A stretch of DNA of 64,000 nt from JAGWRI01 sp963728785 (GTDB taxonomy: Bacteria > Gemmatimonadota > Gemmatimonadetes > Gemmatimonadales > Gemmatimonadaceae). Below are positions 1 through 8,359 of this stretch, piece by piece. Below the pieces are notes generated by a model that searched no databases, had not been told where the DNA came from, and saw nothing but the letters and a program-made list of their open reading frames with translations. Made by a program: the position numbers and the translations under genes. The number at the start of each line of letters is the position of its first letter. Positions within the stretch are counted from its first letter, which is position 1. The DNA is taken from assembly GCA_963728785.1 (NCBI GenBank), contig CAVSKV010000002.1:1426001-1490000 (forward strand), read 5' to 3'.

Positions 1-2
1 AA

Positions 3-203
3 CGCCGGGCCTGGTTCCGGAATCTGGTCTACGTAGCGGACGAGGACAACGGATATGCCAACATGGTGTTCCCGTCAGTGAACGAAGCGATCCGGGCGAA
101 CGACGGCGAACGCACAGCTCGTGAGATTGCCGACCTTGCGGCGCACTTTGACGCCGCCGCGGTGGCGCTGGAGGCGGCACGCCAGGACGCAACGGGTCAC
201 TGA
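3..203 (+). CDS. C-terminal end of M28-family metallopeptidase (TfR-like dimerisation domain), partial
   Basis: The reading frame is open from the left edge to a TGA at 201-203, giving 66 residues of a C-terminus. The opening RNLVYVADEDNGYAN and the following FPSVNEAI and alanine-rich helix match the end of the transferrin-receptor-like dimerisation domain that closes glutamate carboxypeptidase II-type M28 peptidases. The catalytic zinc domain lies outside the window, so the family call rests on this tail only. It is probably a secreted or periplasmic aminopeptidase or carboxypeptidase. The next gene starts 47 bp downstream on the same strand. Confidence 0.6.
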   Translation, partial: RRAWFRNLVYVADEDNGYANMVFPSVNEAIRANDGERTAREIADLAAHFDAAAVALEAARQDATGH

Positions 204-249
204 TCGGCCGGATCAGAGGAACGCCGCAGCCTCGCGCGGTACGTTGCGC

Positions 250-1140
250 ATGACCCCAGTTCTGCTTCTCTGTGCCGTGGTTGGCGGGGTGGTGGTCATG
301 CGGGCATTGATCGTGCGTTGGGTGGAGCAGCGTGATGCCATCCGTCCCAGAAACATCCATGGGGAGCTGGTAGGTGCGGAAGGCTTTGTGCTCGACCGGC
401 CGAATGCTCCGGGCGTCCTTCTGCTGCACGGAGCCGGGGACACGCCCCAAACTCTCCGTGAACTCGGACGTCATCTGCACGATCGTGGATTCGCCGTTTC
501 GGCCCCGCTCCTGCCGGGCCACGGACGCTCGGTGCGTGATTTTCGACGCGTGAGAGCAACGGCTTGGCACGCCGCGGCGTTGGCGGCCTACGATGAGCTT
601 CACGCCGGCCGGCGGTGGACGGGAATTGTGGGCCTGTCGATGGGGGGGGCGCTGGCGGCGATCATCGCTTCGGAGAGGCCGCAGGCCGAGGCGTTGGTGC
701 TGCTCGCACCCTACTTGGGGCTACCGCGCTCGTTGCGGTTGGCCGCAGCGGTTTGGCGGGTCGCCAACCTGTTCTCGCCTTATTTCTCATCGGAAGACCC
801 CCGTTCGATCCGCAATCCTGAGGCGGCGGTCCACGGATTAGCGTATGGGGTGTTCACACCCGCAGCTGCGCGAGCGTTGCAGCAACTTGCAGACGCTGGT
901 GCGGCGGTGCTTCCGGCAATTCGGACGCCGACGCTAATCGTTCAATCACGACAGGACAACCGCGTGGCGCCTGGCGTGGCCGAACGAGCGTATGCACGCC
1001 TGGGCACGGCCGACCGGCGGTTGGCCTGGGTTTCCATGGGCGGGCACGTCATCACTGTGGATTACGGCAAAGAGCGCGTATTCAAGCTCACGGAGGACTG
1101 GCTGATCGCGCACGGAGCGGCCGCGTTGCTCCGGTCGTAG
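250..1140 (+). CDS. Membrane-anchored alpha/beta hydrolase (carboxylesterase / monoacylglycerol lipase-like)
   Basis: A 296-residue protein. An N-terminal hydrophobic segment (residues 4-23) suggests a membrane anchor or uncleaved signal. The alpha/beta hydrolase fold shows the oxyanion stretch LLLHGAGD (57-64), the nucleophile elbow GLSMGG (Ser130), the acid in QSRQDNRV (Asp236) and the catalytic histidine in SMGGHV (His266). This arrangement is typical of serine esterases and lysophospholipases acting on short or membrane-derived acyl esters; the substrate cannot be read from sequence. The frame is open upstream to 121, but the ATG at 250 puts the hydrophobic anchor at the N-terminus and removes an arginine-rich non-conserved stretch. 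Confidence 0.8.
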   Translation: MTPVLLLCAVVGGVVVMRALIVRWVEQRDAIRPRNIHGELVGAEGFVLDRPNAPGVLLLHGAGDTPQTLRELGRHLHDRGFAVSAPLLPGHGRSVRDFRRVRATAWHAAALAAYDELHAGRRWTGIVGLSMGGALAAIIASERPQAEALVLLAPYLGLPRSLRLAAAVWRVANLFSPYFSSEDPRSIRNPEAAVHGLAYGVFTPAAARALQQLADAGAAVLPAIRTPTLIVQSRQDNRVAPGVAERAYARLGTADRRLAWVSMGGHVITVDYGKERVFKLTEDWLIAHGAAALLRS

Positions 1141-1184
1141 ACTCCGCGTACAATCCTTTCAGCGCCTTTTGCCCTGGAGACTCC

Positions 1185-2174
1185 ATGCAAGCACTCGCCC
1201 CCCTGATCGTCATCCTTGTTCTAGCCGTCTTTGTGGCGTCGAAATCATTCAAAATCATCGGCCAGGCCGAAGTGATGGTGGTGGAGCGGCTGGGACGGTT
1301 CCATCGTCTGGCACGGTCTGGATTCAACATTCTCATCCCATTCATCGAGCGGCCGCGCGCCATCGACGTGCGGTTTCTCGAATCGGACATCGGTGGGCAA
1401 AAGCGCATCGCGTCTCGGTCGACACCGCGCATTGATCTGCGCGAACAAGTATTGAACTTTCCCAGCCAGCCGGTGATCACGAAGGACAACGTAACGATCG
1501 ATATCGATGCAGTGCTCTACTATCGGATTGCCGATCCGCAGAAAGCGACGTACGCCGTGCAGAACCTGCCGTACGCGCTGGAAACCCTCACCCGGACGAC
1601 ACTCCGCAACATTGTGGGTGAGATGGAACTCGATCAGACGCTGGCGAGCCGCGACCAGATCAACCGCCGAATGCGTGAGGTAATCGAAGAGGCGTCGATC
1701 GGCTGGGGTGTAGACGTAACGCGCGTGGAACTACAGGCGATCGAGCCGCCGCGGGACATTCAGCAGTCGATGGAGTTGCAGATGCGGGCCGAGCGTGAAC
1801 GACGGGCTGCCGTAACGAACGCCGAAGCGAGCAAGCGGGCGCAGATTCTTGAGGCCGAAGGGGCACGAGAATCGCAGGTGCGGCGAGCCGAAGGCGAGAA
1901 AGAGGCGGCCGTGCTCCGCGCCCAGGGATTGGCCGAAGCCCGTCTAGCGATGGCCGATGCCGAGAGTGAGGCCATCCGGCGAATAGCCGCCGCGCTCCCC
2001 GACAACCAGGCCGCGGCGTACCTACTGGGCCTGAAGTATCTTGAAGCATTGCCGAAGTTGAGCGAGGGTAAAGGCACGACGCTCTTTCTACCATCGGAAG
2101 CGTCGGGAGTGCTCAGTGCACTGGGGGGGCTGCGGCAGATGCTGCAGAAGCCGTCGACACCGTCGGAGAAATGA
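1185..2174 (+). CDS. SPFH/Band 7 protein, paraslipin/QmcA type
   Basis: A 329-residue stomatin-like protein. Residues 4-20 form a single N-terminal membrane anchor. They are followed by the prohibitin-homology domain, recognisable by IIGQAEVMVVERLGRF (about 25-40), the RSGFNILIPF segment and NITTK-like PVITKDNV. Residues about 195-265 are a long Ala/Glu/Arg-rich coiled coil (repeated AEG and AEA blocks) used for oligomerisation. E. coli QmcA and paraslipins have the same length and order and form ring-like scaffolds in the membrane; no NfeD partner is adjacent here. The start follows CTGGAGACTCC, a good ribosome site. The stop abuts the next gene's GTG directly, so the two are likely co-transcribed. 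Confidence 0.9.
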   Translation: MQALAPLIVILVLAVFVASKSFKIIGQAEVMVVERLGRFHRLARSGFNILIPFIERPRAIDVRFLESDIGGQKRIASRSTPRIDLREQVLNFPSQPVITKDNVTIDIDAVLYYRIADPQKATYAVQNLPYALETLTRTTLRNIVGEMELDQTLASRDQINRRMREVIEEASIGWGVDVTRVELQAIEPPRDIQQSMELQMRAERERRAAVTNAEASKRAQILEAEGARESQVRRAEGEKEAAVLRAQGLAEARLAMADAESEAIRRIAAALPDNQAAAYLLGLKYLEALPKLSEGKGTTLFLPSEASGVLSALGGLRQMLQKPSTPSEK

Positions 2175-2396
2175 GTGCCGAAGATCACCAAGGAACGGGC
2201 GGAACGGATCGCACGGTCCCATGCGTGCGAGGTTTGCGGCGAGTACAACTACAAGAAGCTGGCGGTCAAGCCGGCGAACGCGGAGATGCGGAAGAGCCTT
2301 GCCGTGGCTTGGTTGGCGACCAAGACGTGTGGCGTGTGCGATGCCATTCAGGAACTGGGGATCAACGACGAGGGTGACATCGTTTATGTGTCATAG
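2175..2396 (+). CDS. Small four-cysteine (zinc ribbon-like) protein, 73 aa
   Basis: Starts at the GTG immediately after the stop of the SPFH gene, with GGAGAA four bases upstream, so translation is probably coupled. Cys18-x2-Cys21 and Cys52-x2-Cys55 form a likely zinc ribbon around a lysine-rich helix. The family is not recognised. A role in nucleic-acid or protein binding is possible but unproven. The YhaM-like gene follows 47 bp downstream, so the three genes may form one transcript. Confidence 0.65.
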   Translation: MPKITKERAERIARSHACEVCGEYNYKKLAVKPANAEMRKSLAVAWLATKTCGVCDAIQELGINDEGDIVYVS

Positions 2397-2443
2397 CGGT
2401 GGAACGATGCGAATCACACCGCTGTCCGGTGTATCCTGATCGC

Positions 2444-3427
2444 ATGCCAGTTCTAGATCTGACGCAGTTGGCGGTGGGCCAGCGGGTGCAGCACGAGTTA
2501 ATGGTGCTGGATCGCGTGGAACGAAAGCAAGCGAGCGGCGACCCGTTCGTCGTGCTGACGCTCGGGAACGCCACGGGCCGGGTGGAGTCCGCTCCCATCT
2601 GGTCGGACAAACTGTCGTGGGCCGATGGCGCTGAACGGGGCCGGGTGGTCCAGGCAATCGGCGACGTGGGCGCGTTTCGGGGCAGGCGACAGATCCAACT
2701 CACCAGCCCACTGCGGCTCATTCCCGCGGATCAGGTGCGGCTGGACGACTTCGTAGCGCGGATCCAGGAAGATCCCCAGCGGCTCTGGGACTGGATTGAC
2801 CGAACGCGCGACGAGATGACGTCGGCCACGTTACAGCGGGTACTCGACCTCTTCTTCCGCAATGACACGTTCCGCGAACAGTTCGAGCGCACCCCGGGCT
2901 CGGTAGTCGGCCATCATGCGCAATTGGGGGGGCTGCTCAAGCACATCGTCGAGGTGACGGTGGTCGCCAAATCTGCAGCGCGGGCGCTCCATGCCAACAT
3001 CGACTTGGTGGCAACGGGAGCGTTGCTCCACGACGTGGGAAAGGTGGAGGCATATACCATCGACCGAGGGGCGTTCACTTACACGCCGCGCGGCAACCTG
3101 ATTGGGCACGTAGTACTTGGGTGTCTAATGCTCACCGAACGCGCGGCGACGGCGGCAGCGGCTGCGGTGTGTACCCCCGACCAGCTGGTCGAACTGCAGC
3201 ACATGATCCTCTCCCATCACGGGGCGCTGGAATTCGGGAGCCCGGTCCAGCCGATGACCGTGGAAGCGGAGATCGTCCACTGGGCTGACGAGCTGTCAGC
3301 CAAAGGAAATGACATGATGGAATCCATCGGGGACGACGCGGAATTCACCGGAGAAGGTCCGTTCTCCGATCGCCGGCCGTGGCGAGTGGGCCACCGGATC
3401 TGGCGCAGGTCGCACGACTGGCCATAA
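2444..3427 (+). CDS. yhaM: YhaM/CBF1-like 3'-5' exoribonuclease (OB fold plus HD domain)
   Basis: A 327-residue protein with the two-domain layout of Bacillus YhaM. An N-terminal OB-fold nucleic-acid-binding domain (about 5-95; LTLGNATGRVE and VGAFRGRRQIQL) is followed by an HD metal-dependent phosphohydrolase domain (about 155-300). Metal-binding residues visible are GGLLKH (His167), LLHDVGK (His196-Asp197), the later GHVVLG (His222), SHHG (258-261) and ADE (281-283). The family trims RNA 3' ends. The ATG at 2444 starts the conserved MPVLDL segment; the frame is open upstream to 2399, but those 15 residues look non-coding. Confidence 0.85.
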   Translation: MPVLDLTQLAVGQRVQHELMVLDRVERKQASGDPFVVLTLGNATGRVESAPIWSDKLSWADGAERGRVVQAIGDVGAFRGRRQIQLTSPLRLIPADQVRLDDFVARIQEDPQRLWDWIDRTRDEMTSATLQRVLDLFFRNDTFREQFERTPGSVVGHHAQLGGLLKHIVEVTVVAKSAARALHANIDLVATGALLHDVGKVEAYTIDRGAFTYTPRGNLIGHVVLGCLMLTERAATAAAAAVCTPDQLVELQHMILSHHGALEFGSPVQPMTVEAEIVHWADELSAKGNDMMESIGDDAEFTGEGPFSDRRPWRVGHRIWRRSHDWP

Positions 3428-3647
3428 GGGGCATGGCGCTACTCGGCCTTCAGCGATTGCGCGCGGGGGTGCGTATGCCCAAGGGGTTCGGTATTGCCAC
3501 GTGCCGTGCCCTGCGGCATGGCTACTGTCGATCCAGTTCCACAAATCTTTAATTTGCTTAGGGTTACGTTAATCGCTGACTCTCTTTTTTCCAGGCCAGG
3601 TGGGTGCTCGCGCCCCTTCTGCGCCTTGCAGTGCGAACGGAGGATTC

Positions 3648-3869
3648 ATGCGCAAGCCGCGACCGGCGACCTTCAACCCCGCGCAAGCTCTGCATGTCAT
3701 TGCATGCGACCGCAACAGTGAGCCGCTCAGTTGCCCGTCCTGCTCAGGCAAAATTGAACGCACCCCGAGGGCCACCCCTGCACCACCACGCTCGCAAGTC
3801 ACACTTCGTTGCCGCGATTGTGGCCGAATTGCGCGTTATGTAGCTGGCGGCGCCGCCGGAGCTGCCTGA
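3648..3869 (+). CDS. Small zinc-ribbon protein, 73 aa, unknown function
   Basis: The ATG at 3648 is preceded by GGAGG with a four-base spacer, the strongest ribosome site in this stretch, which fixes the start. Cys29-x2-Cys32 and Cys55-x2-Cys58 flank a basic, proline-rich linker and match a treble-clef or zinc-ribbon arrangement. The 220 bp upstream (3428-3647) contain an AT-rich patch around 3548-3592 that could be its promoter. Function unknown. It does not resemble the other small zinc-ribbon protein in this window beyond the cysteine spacing. Confidence 0.55.
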   Translation: MRKPRPATFNPAQALHVIACDRNSEPLSCPSCSGKIERTPRATPAPPRSQVTLRCRDCGRIARYVAGGAAGAA

Positions 3870-4493
3870 GGCGCATACGGGGCGGACGTCTTAGTCCACT
3901 TCAGCGCAGTTCGGGGCGGTAGGTTCACGTCGTTGGGCGACGGCACGTAGGTGGAATTCGTAATCATGCGGGGTTGGCAGAAACCGCAGGCGGCGAAATT
4001 CACCAAGGTCTGGCCTGACAGCCCATCTCACGGAGGAAGCGCCCCGGCTACAGCCGGGGCGCTTCCGCATTTGACTCCGTCAACGGACGGTCGCGAGGGA
4101 CGAACCGGGAACGCGATCAACCTCGGGTAGCGTGAAGACCCCGTCAGAACCGTGATCCTCATCCGCCAGAGTCAGCATCTGAAGCGTCTGGTAATAGAAG
4201 TGAAGTGTCCGTGTCGGCGGCAAATGTCCGTCTCCGGCCCCCGTGCGATTGCCAGCGCCTCAGTGCGCACGGCTCGGGGAAGCGAGCGAGCGGACGCCGG
4301 AGCGGCCGGCGAATGTCTTTGCGGTTATGGGCGGCAAGCGCCTGGCAAAGGGCATCGAGGAAGGCGAACATTACGCGAGAACACTTCGTGTTAGGATCAA
4401 GTTGCTACTAAATTGCTAATGCGTCAAGCCTCTGCAGGGAGTGACCGAGCGGCCAGGGCCAACTGCCAATCAGAGCCTGTGCGCCGCGAGACG
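3870..4493. other. Gene-free stretch of about 620 bp
   Basis: No convincing coding frame was found; the short frames here lack ribosome sites and recognisable sequence. The segment holds a perfect GC-rich hairpin (4035-4066) and a smaller stem CGTCG-TTGGG-CGACG near 3930-3945. An unrecognised small RNA ending at the large hairpin is possible but not supported by any family signature. Confidence 0.5.
4035..4066 (+). terminator. Strong perfect hairpin, probable terminator
   Basis: A 14-bp perfect stem (GGAAGCGCCCCGGC and its complement) with loop TACA. It lies about 165 bp downstream of the small zinc-ribbon gene. The tail after the stem is GCATTTGA, a poor T-run, so it may work only weakly as an intrinsic terminator or may be the 3' structure of an RNA. 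Confidence 0.5.
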
Positions 4494-5198
4494 TTAGCCA
4501 GATAGTAAATCGAACCGGACACCGCGACGGTTATCGCGGCGTTTCTTCGGGGCATAGCGGAAGAGTTGTGCTGGTCGTCCGCGTCCCTCACGTCGCCACT
4601 CGTCAGTAGCCTCGACGAGAAAGGCGGCCTGCAGTGCACGTCGAAAACTAGCTTTGTGCAGCGGCCGGCCGAGCAGTAGTTCGTAGATAGACTGCAACTC
4701 GCTGAGCGTGAAAGTCGCCGGGAGCAGGTGGAAGGCTAGGGGGGATTGGTCGAGCTGGTTGCGGACCATTTCGAGTGATGCGTCGATGATTGCGCGATGC
4801 CGTGGTGCGACACCTGGAAAATTGTCGATGCCGAACCAACCATGGTTGGCATCTGACATCGGCCGAGATGTAGCCGGGACCAAGGCAAGGAAGCCGATCG
4901 AAACTTCGGCATCTCCAGGATGACGCCTGTTGTCACCGAAGGCGCGGATCTGTTCAATCACACTTGGTGCGGAGCCCAGGAAGCTACGTGCAATCCGGGC
5001 TGCGGTGTCGGCCAAGGACTCCTCGCCGTGCGGGGCGCCCCACGGAAGAATCCAGCGCGTCCGTGAACGCACGTCTGGCGACTTCGTGAGAAGCACCATC
5101 AAGCTCTCGGCTTGCGGGCTGATCGCCACGATGTCCACAGAAACCGTCGTCTGACGTACTGTGGGATGGGGGTCGAACAGAGGGGGTTCGCGCATCAC
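4494..5198 (-). CDS. NrtR-like regulator: degenerate Nudix domain plus winged helix
   Basis: A 234-residue protein. Residues 15-150 are a Nudix fold. Its Nudix box (54-75) keeps the first Gly and Glu (GAPHGEE), but the REUxEExGU part reads RIARSFLG, so the metal-binding glutamates are missing and hydrolysis is unlikely. The C-terminal third (LPATFTLSELQSIYELLLG, KASFRRAL, then an RGRPAQLFRY tail) matches the winged-helix DNA-binding domain of NrtR, a repressor of NAD metabolism genes that responds to ADP-ribose-type ligands. Start is GTG 5198 or ATG 5195. No NAD gene is adjacent, so the regulon is unknown. A palindrome in its own promoter suggests autoregulation. Confidence 0.8.
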   Translation of the reverse strand: MMREPPLFDPHPTVRQTTVSVDIVAISPQAESLMVLLTKSPDVRSRTRWILPWGAPHGEESLADTAARIARSFLGSAPSVIEQIRAFGDNRRHPGDAEVSIGFLALVPATSRPMSDANHGWFGIDNFPGVAPRHRAIIDASLEMVRNQLDQSPLAFHLLPATFTLSELQSIYELLLGRPLHKASFRRALQAAFLVEATDEWRREGRGRPAQLFRYAPKKRRDNRRGVRFDLLSG

Positions 5199-5204
5199 GC
5201 GCGA

Positions 5205-5232
5205 ATTAGTATCGACACGACACTAAAGTCAA
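5205..5232 (-). promoter_or_regulatory. Promoter with overlapping 21-bp operator; likely leaderless start
   Basis: Read on the minus strand: TTGACT (-35, 5232-5227), a 16-bp spacer, then ACTAAT (-10, 5210-5205). The GTG start is six bases further and the ATG nine, so transcription would begin at or near the start codon. No ribosome site is visible. An imperfect palindrome at 5206-5226 (TTAGT-x11-ACTAA arms, inner TCG/CGA) exactly fills the spacer and -10, a classic repressor position. Confidence 0.55.
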
Positions 5233-5334
5233 GGGCCCCGCCGAAAACGGGGCCCAAGGTTTCTGAGGTGCACGCGTGCAATATATGTGACGCGTGCGGT
5301 TGACCGTCAATCTGTCGGCATGCCGGTTAAAGCG

Positions 5335-5613
5335 CTACCAGGTGATGGAACCCTTCTTGCTCGTGTCGACATCCTCTTCCTGGCCAGCCTTGAACAGGAA
5401 GGCCTGCATGTTCTTGGTGAGAAACGTGCGTGCCTGCTGATCCATGACGTTCAACCCATAGTGGTTGATGAGCATCGTCTGCTGCTTGAGCCAGAGACGC
5501 CAGCAGTCCTGGCAAATTTCAACGACGATGCGAGCGCCGATGGCACCCGGGAATGGTGGGCGATCGAAGCCCGGGTTGGTCTTCCCACAGCAGGTGCAGG
5601 TGATCTCGGCCAT
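5335..5613 (-). CDS. yggX: YggX-like Fe(II)-trafficking / oxidative-damage protection protein
   Basis: A 92-residue protein. The core PGAIGARIVVEICQDCW, then QTMLINHYGLNVMD and FLTKNMQAFLF follow the YggX pattern (PGELGKRI, WQxxQTMLINExxLNM, LExxMxxFLF). YggX proteins protect iron-sulfur enzymes and move Fe(II) in the cytosol. Unlike E. coli YggX, this one has two CxxC pairs (Cys6/Cys9 and Cys34/Cys37), which could bind zinc or iron. The ATG at 5613 is preferred over an adjacent upstream TTG. It lies 28 bp downstream of the desaturase gene on the same strand, so the two may share a transcript. Confidence 0.8.
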   Translation of the reverse strand: MAEITCTCCGKTNPGFDRPPFPGAIGARIVVEICQDCWRLWLKQQTMLINHYGLNVMDQQARTFLTKNMQAFLFKAGQEEDVDTSKKGSITW

Positions 5614-5640
5614 CAAGGCTGCTCTCGCGGCTTAAGGTAG

Positions 5641-6393
5641 CTAACGGCCGCGGGCGTACTCGACTTTGGCAAGGCGAAACACTTGGAGCAAGCGGATATA
5701 CATCCAACCGATGTCAAACTCGTACCACTTGGCCTTGAACTTGGCTGACTTTGGGTCAGCGTGGTGGTTGTTGTGCAGCTCCTCACCGCCGAGCCAGAAG
5801 GCTATCGGCACGATGTTCCGGCTCTCGTCCTTGACGTCGAAATTGCGGTAGCCAAGGGCATGCCCGACGCCGTTGATGACACCGGCAGCCCAGAAGGGGA
5901 TCCACATCATCTGCACGGCCCACACGATCGGTCCCACGAAGAAGCTGAACAGGTAGACGTCGATGGTGAGCATCACCAGAATGCCTACCCAGTTGAGACG
6001 GGAGAGCAGGTGCCGTTCGATCCAGTCGTTAGGCGTGCCCCTCCCGTACTTCTCAAGCATCCCTGGCTGGCGGACGGCTCGGCGATAATAGAAAGCACCT
6101 TTGAGGACGATATTGCGCAGGCCTTCGATGACCGGGCTATGGGGATCTCCCTCCCGATCAGCAAACGCATGATGCTTCCGGTGGCAGGCTACCCACTCCT
6201 TGGTGATGATGGCGGTCGTGAGCCATAGCCAAAGCCGCATGGGAAGTGCGGCAAGGTAGTGCAGGCGGACTCCACGGTGCGTTTGCGCGCGATGGAGAAA
6301 GAGCGTCACGCAGACATTCGTGACGTGCCCCGCAACAAGGATGAACAGCAGTGGGATCCACCAGTGGCTGGCCAGCACGCCGAAACCTGGCAT
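5641..6393 (-). CDS. Membrane fatty acid desaturase (acyl-lipid / acyl-CoA delta-9 type)
   Basis: A 250-residue integral membrane di-iron enzyme. Three histidine boxes are present: HRAQTH (34-39), HRKHH (71-75) and HNNHH (207-211), with transmembrane segments around 12-30, 45-62, 135-155 and 160-178. The WLGGEELHNNHHADPKSAKF block is characteristic of bacterial delta-9 desaturases that introduce a cis double bond into phospholipid acyl chains and so tune membrane fluidity. The start at ATG 6393 is preceded by GGAG seven bases upstream; the frame is open to 6486, but the extra 31 residues are arginine-rich and unlike the family. It is divergent from the MBL-fold gene. Confidence 0.9.
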   Translation of the reverse strand: MPGFGVLASHWWIPLLFILVAGHVTNVCVTLFLHRAQTHRGVRLHYLAALPMRLWLWLTTAIITKEWVACHRKHHAFADREGDPHSPVIEGLRNIVLKGAFYYRRAVRQPGMLEKYGRGTPNDWIERHLLSRLNWVGILVMLTIDVYLFSFFVGPIVWAVQMMWIPFWAAGVINGVGHALGYRNFDVKDESRNIVPIAFWLGGEELHNNHHADPKSAKFKAKWYEFDIGWMYIRLLQVFRLAKVEYARGR

Positions 6394-6639
6394 TCCATGA
6401 CTCCGGGTTATGCGGAAACGAGACGGCTCGATGGGAACGCGGGCCGAGCGGCATGCGCGGGCCCGGAGCAGCACGCTCCAGAACACGGCACTAATAATCT
6501 AACGTTAGCAAACAGTAGACGCGGGCCATGTGCACAGAGTCACAGGCGCGGAACGGTGCAACCCATACTATGAGCGCCACTTACGCCTGTCGTCCACGAT
6601 CAAGGGGCGGCGGCGGGTGGCGACCGGATATCTTTGGGA

Positions 6640-7647
6640 ATGACATTGCCGCGCCACTACCGCCCGGGGGGCGGATTCGCAAATCCCTGGCCGGGCGTCG
6701 CAACGCGTGGATTTCAGGATTTCCTGCGCTGGCGGCGCGAACGCCGAGCACAGGAACGACAGGGGAGGCACGAGGAGGTACGGGTGCCGTCTGTGGTCGC
6801 GAGCAGATTCGACGTGCCACGTGCGGCAGCGACGGCGCTCACTGCGACTTGGACCGGGCACGCAACCGTATTGCTGCAGCTCGGCCGATTGAACGTGCTG
6901 ACCGATCCAATGTGGAGTCGCCGCGCGAGCCCGGTGTCATGGGTGGGGCCGCCGCGGCTCGTCCCACCGCCGTTTCCATTGCACGAACTTCCGCCCATTG
7001 ATGTGGTGTTGATCTCGCACAACCATTACGACCATCTGGACCGGACGACCGTGCAGCAGCTGGCGCGACAGGAGCAGGGTGCCGTGTGGTTCGCCCCCCT
7101 GGGCTTGGCGCAAACACTGCGCCGGTGGGGCGTACGTGAGGTGTGCGAACTCGACTGGTGGGATGAGGCCATTGCCGGTGAGGCAACGGTGGCGTGCGTT
7201 CCCGCGCGGCACTTCAGCGCGCGTACCCCATGGAATCGCGATCAGACGCTGTGGGCTGGTTGGACCGTTTCCGCCGATGGCTGGCGCGCGCTCTTTGCCG
7301 GCGACACGGCTTACCACCCGGAGTTCGGTGGGATCGCTGCGAGATACGGGCCGTTCGATCTCGTGCTGCTACCGGTCGGCGCGTACGAGCCGCGGTGGTT
7401 CATGGGCAGCGTCCACATGAATCCGGACGATGCCTTGGCCGCGTACGAGGATCTGTGTGCGGCCCATCCGGACACCGTGCCCCCGGCGATGCTGCCGATT
7501 CATTGGGGCACGTTCCGGCTCACGGACGAGCCAGTAGACGAGCCGCCAATGCGAACACTGGCCTGCTGGGCGGAGGCCGGACTGCCGCGTGAAAACTTGT
7601 GGCTATCGGCGCTTGGAGAAACACGACGTCGCGAGAGGCGGGGATGA
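6640..7647 (+). CDS. MBL-fold metallohydrolase, NAPE-PLD / UlaG-like
   Basis: A 335-residue metallo-beta-lactamase-fold protein. The motif order is TWTGHATVLL (71-80), LTDPMW, the zinc signature SHNHYDHLD (126-134), later PARHFSAR, FAGDTAYH and a final PIHWGTF. This set and the length match N-acyl-phosphatidylethanolamine phospholipase D relatives, which cleave phosphodiesters of membrane lipids. The lipid role fits the divergent neighbouring desaturase but is inference. A TTG at 6634 is in frame two codons upstream of the ATG chosen here. No strong ribosome site is seen at either. Confidence 0.8.
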   Translation: MTLPRHYRPGGGFANPWPGVATRGFQDFLRWRRERRAQERQGRHEEVRVPSVVASRFDVPRAAATALTATWTGHATVLLQLGRLNVLTDPMWSRRASPVSWVGPPRLVPPPFPLHELPPIDVVLISHNHYDHLDRTTVQQLARQEQGAVWFAPLGLAQTLRRWGVREVCELDWWDEAIAGEATVACVPARHFSARTPWNRDQTLWAGWTVSADGWRALFAGDTAYHPEFGGIAARYGPFDLVLLPVGAYEPRWFMGSVHMNPDDALAAYEDLCAAHPDTVPPAMLPIHWGTFRLTDEPVDEPPMRTLACWAEAGLPRENLWLSALGETRRRERRG

Positions 7648-7688
7648 CGTGCTATACTGATGGACCGCTCTCCCGTTCCGGATCGCTC

Positions 7689-8333
7689 ATGCTCCGACCG
7701 CTTCGCCTTTTCGCCATCGTCCTGGCACTAGTTATGCCGCTCTTCGTGGCCCGCGCCCAGAATGTGCCTCCGGAGCCACATGCCGTCACCGACGTGATGC
7801 TCCAGCCGGGAGACATCATGCGCGTCAAGTTCTGGCCTGAGGAGCAATACTCAGGAGATTACCAGGTGGAGACTTCGGGCGTCGTGGCCATGCCACTCCT
7901 GGGAGAGATTCACGTGGCGGGAAAGCCACTGAGCGAAGTCCGGGGGGAAGTGCGAGATCGGTATCGTGCGTTGACGACGAACGGGGTGGCGATCGTATCG
8001 CTCCAATTCCGAGTGAGCGTGATCGGGCAGGTCGCCCGTCCGGGACTCTTTACCGTCGATGCCACTCAGACCGTCTTCGATGCTCTAAGTCAGGCAGGCG
8101 GGCCAACGCCCGGGGCCGACCTCGCACACGTGCGGCTGCTACGCGACGACCGTGTGATCGCACTGGACGCTGAGCAAACACTCGAGACAGGCGCTCCGAT
8201 GCTCAGCGTGGTGCTCCAATCGGGCGATCGCATCGTAGTACCGCAAAAAAACACCACCTGGCTCAACTGGAGCAACGCGCTGATGGTCCTGCAAACCGTC
8301 GGACTTATCGTCGCGCTAGCGCGGCATCCGTAG
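7689..8333 (+). CDS. Polysaccharide export outer-membrane protein (Wza/OPX, SLBB domain)
   Basis: A 214-residue secreted protein. Residues 1-24 are a signal peptide with cleavage after ARA. A Poly_export domain (about 36-110; LQPGDIMRVKFWPEE, VAMPLLGEIHVAGK) and an SLBB domain (about 112-190; VIGQVARPGLFTVD, ALSQAGG) follow. A hydrophobic segment (about 190-210) ends the chain. Proteins of this type form the periplasmic and outer-membrane part of the channel that exports polysaccharide. It opens the exopolysaccharide locus. The ATG at 7689 puts the signal peptide at the N-terminus; it starts 41 bp after the MBL gene. Confidence 0.85.
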   Translation: MLRPLRLFAIVLALVMPLFVARAQNVPPEPHAVTDVMLQPGDIMRVKFWPEEQYSGDYQVETSGVVAMPLLGEIHVAGKPLSEVRGEVRDRYRALTTNGVAIVSLQFRVSVIGQVARPGLFTVDATQTVFDALSQAGGPTPGADLAHVRLLRDDRVIALDAEQTLETGAPMLSVVLQSGDRIVVPQKNTTWLNWSNALMVLQTVGLIVALARHP

Positions 8334-8359
8334 TCACGGGCGCTGCCCCAGAGCTTCTG

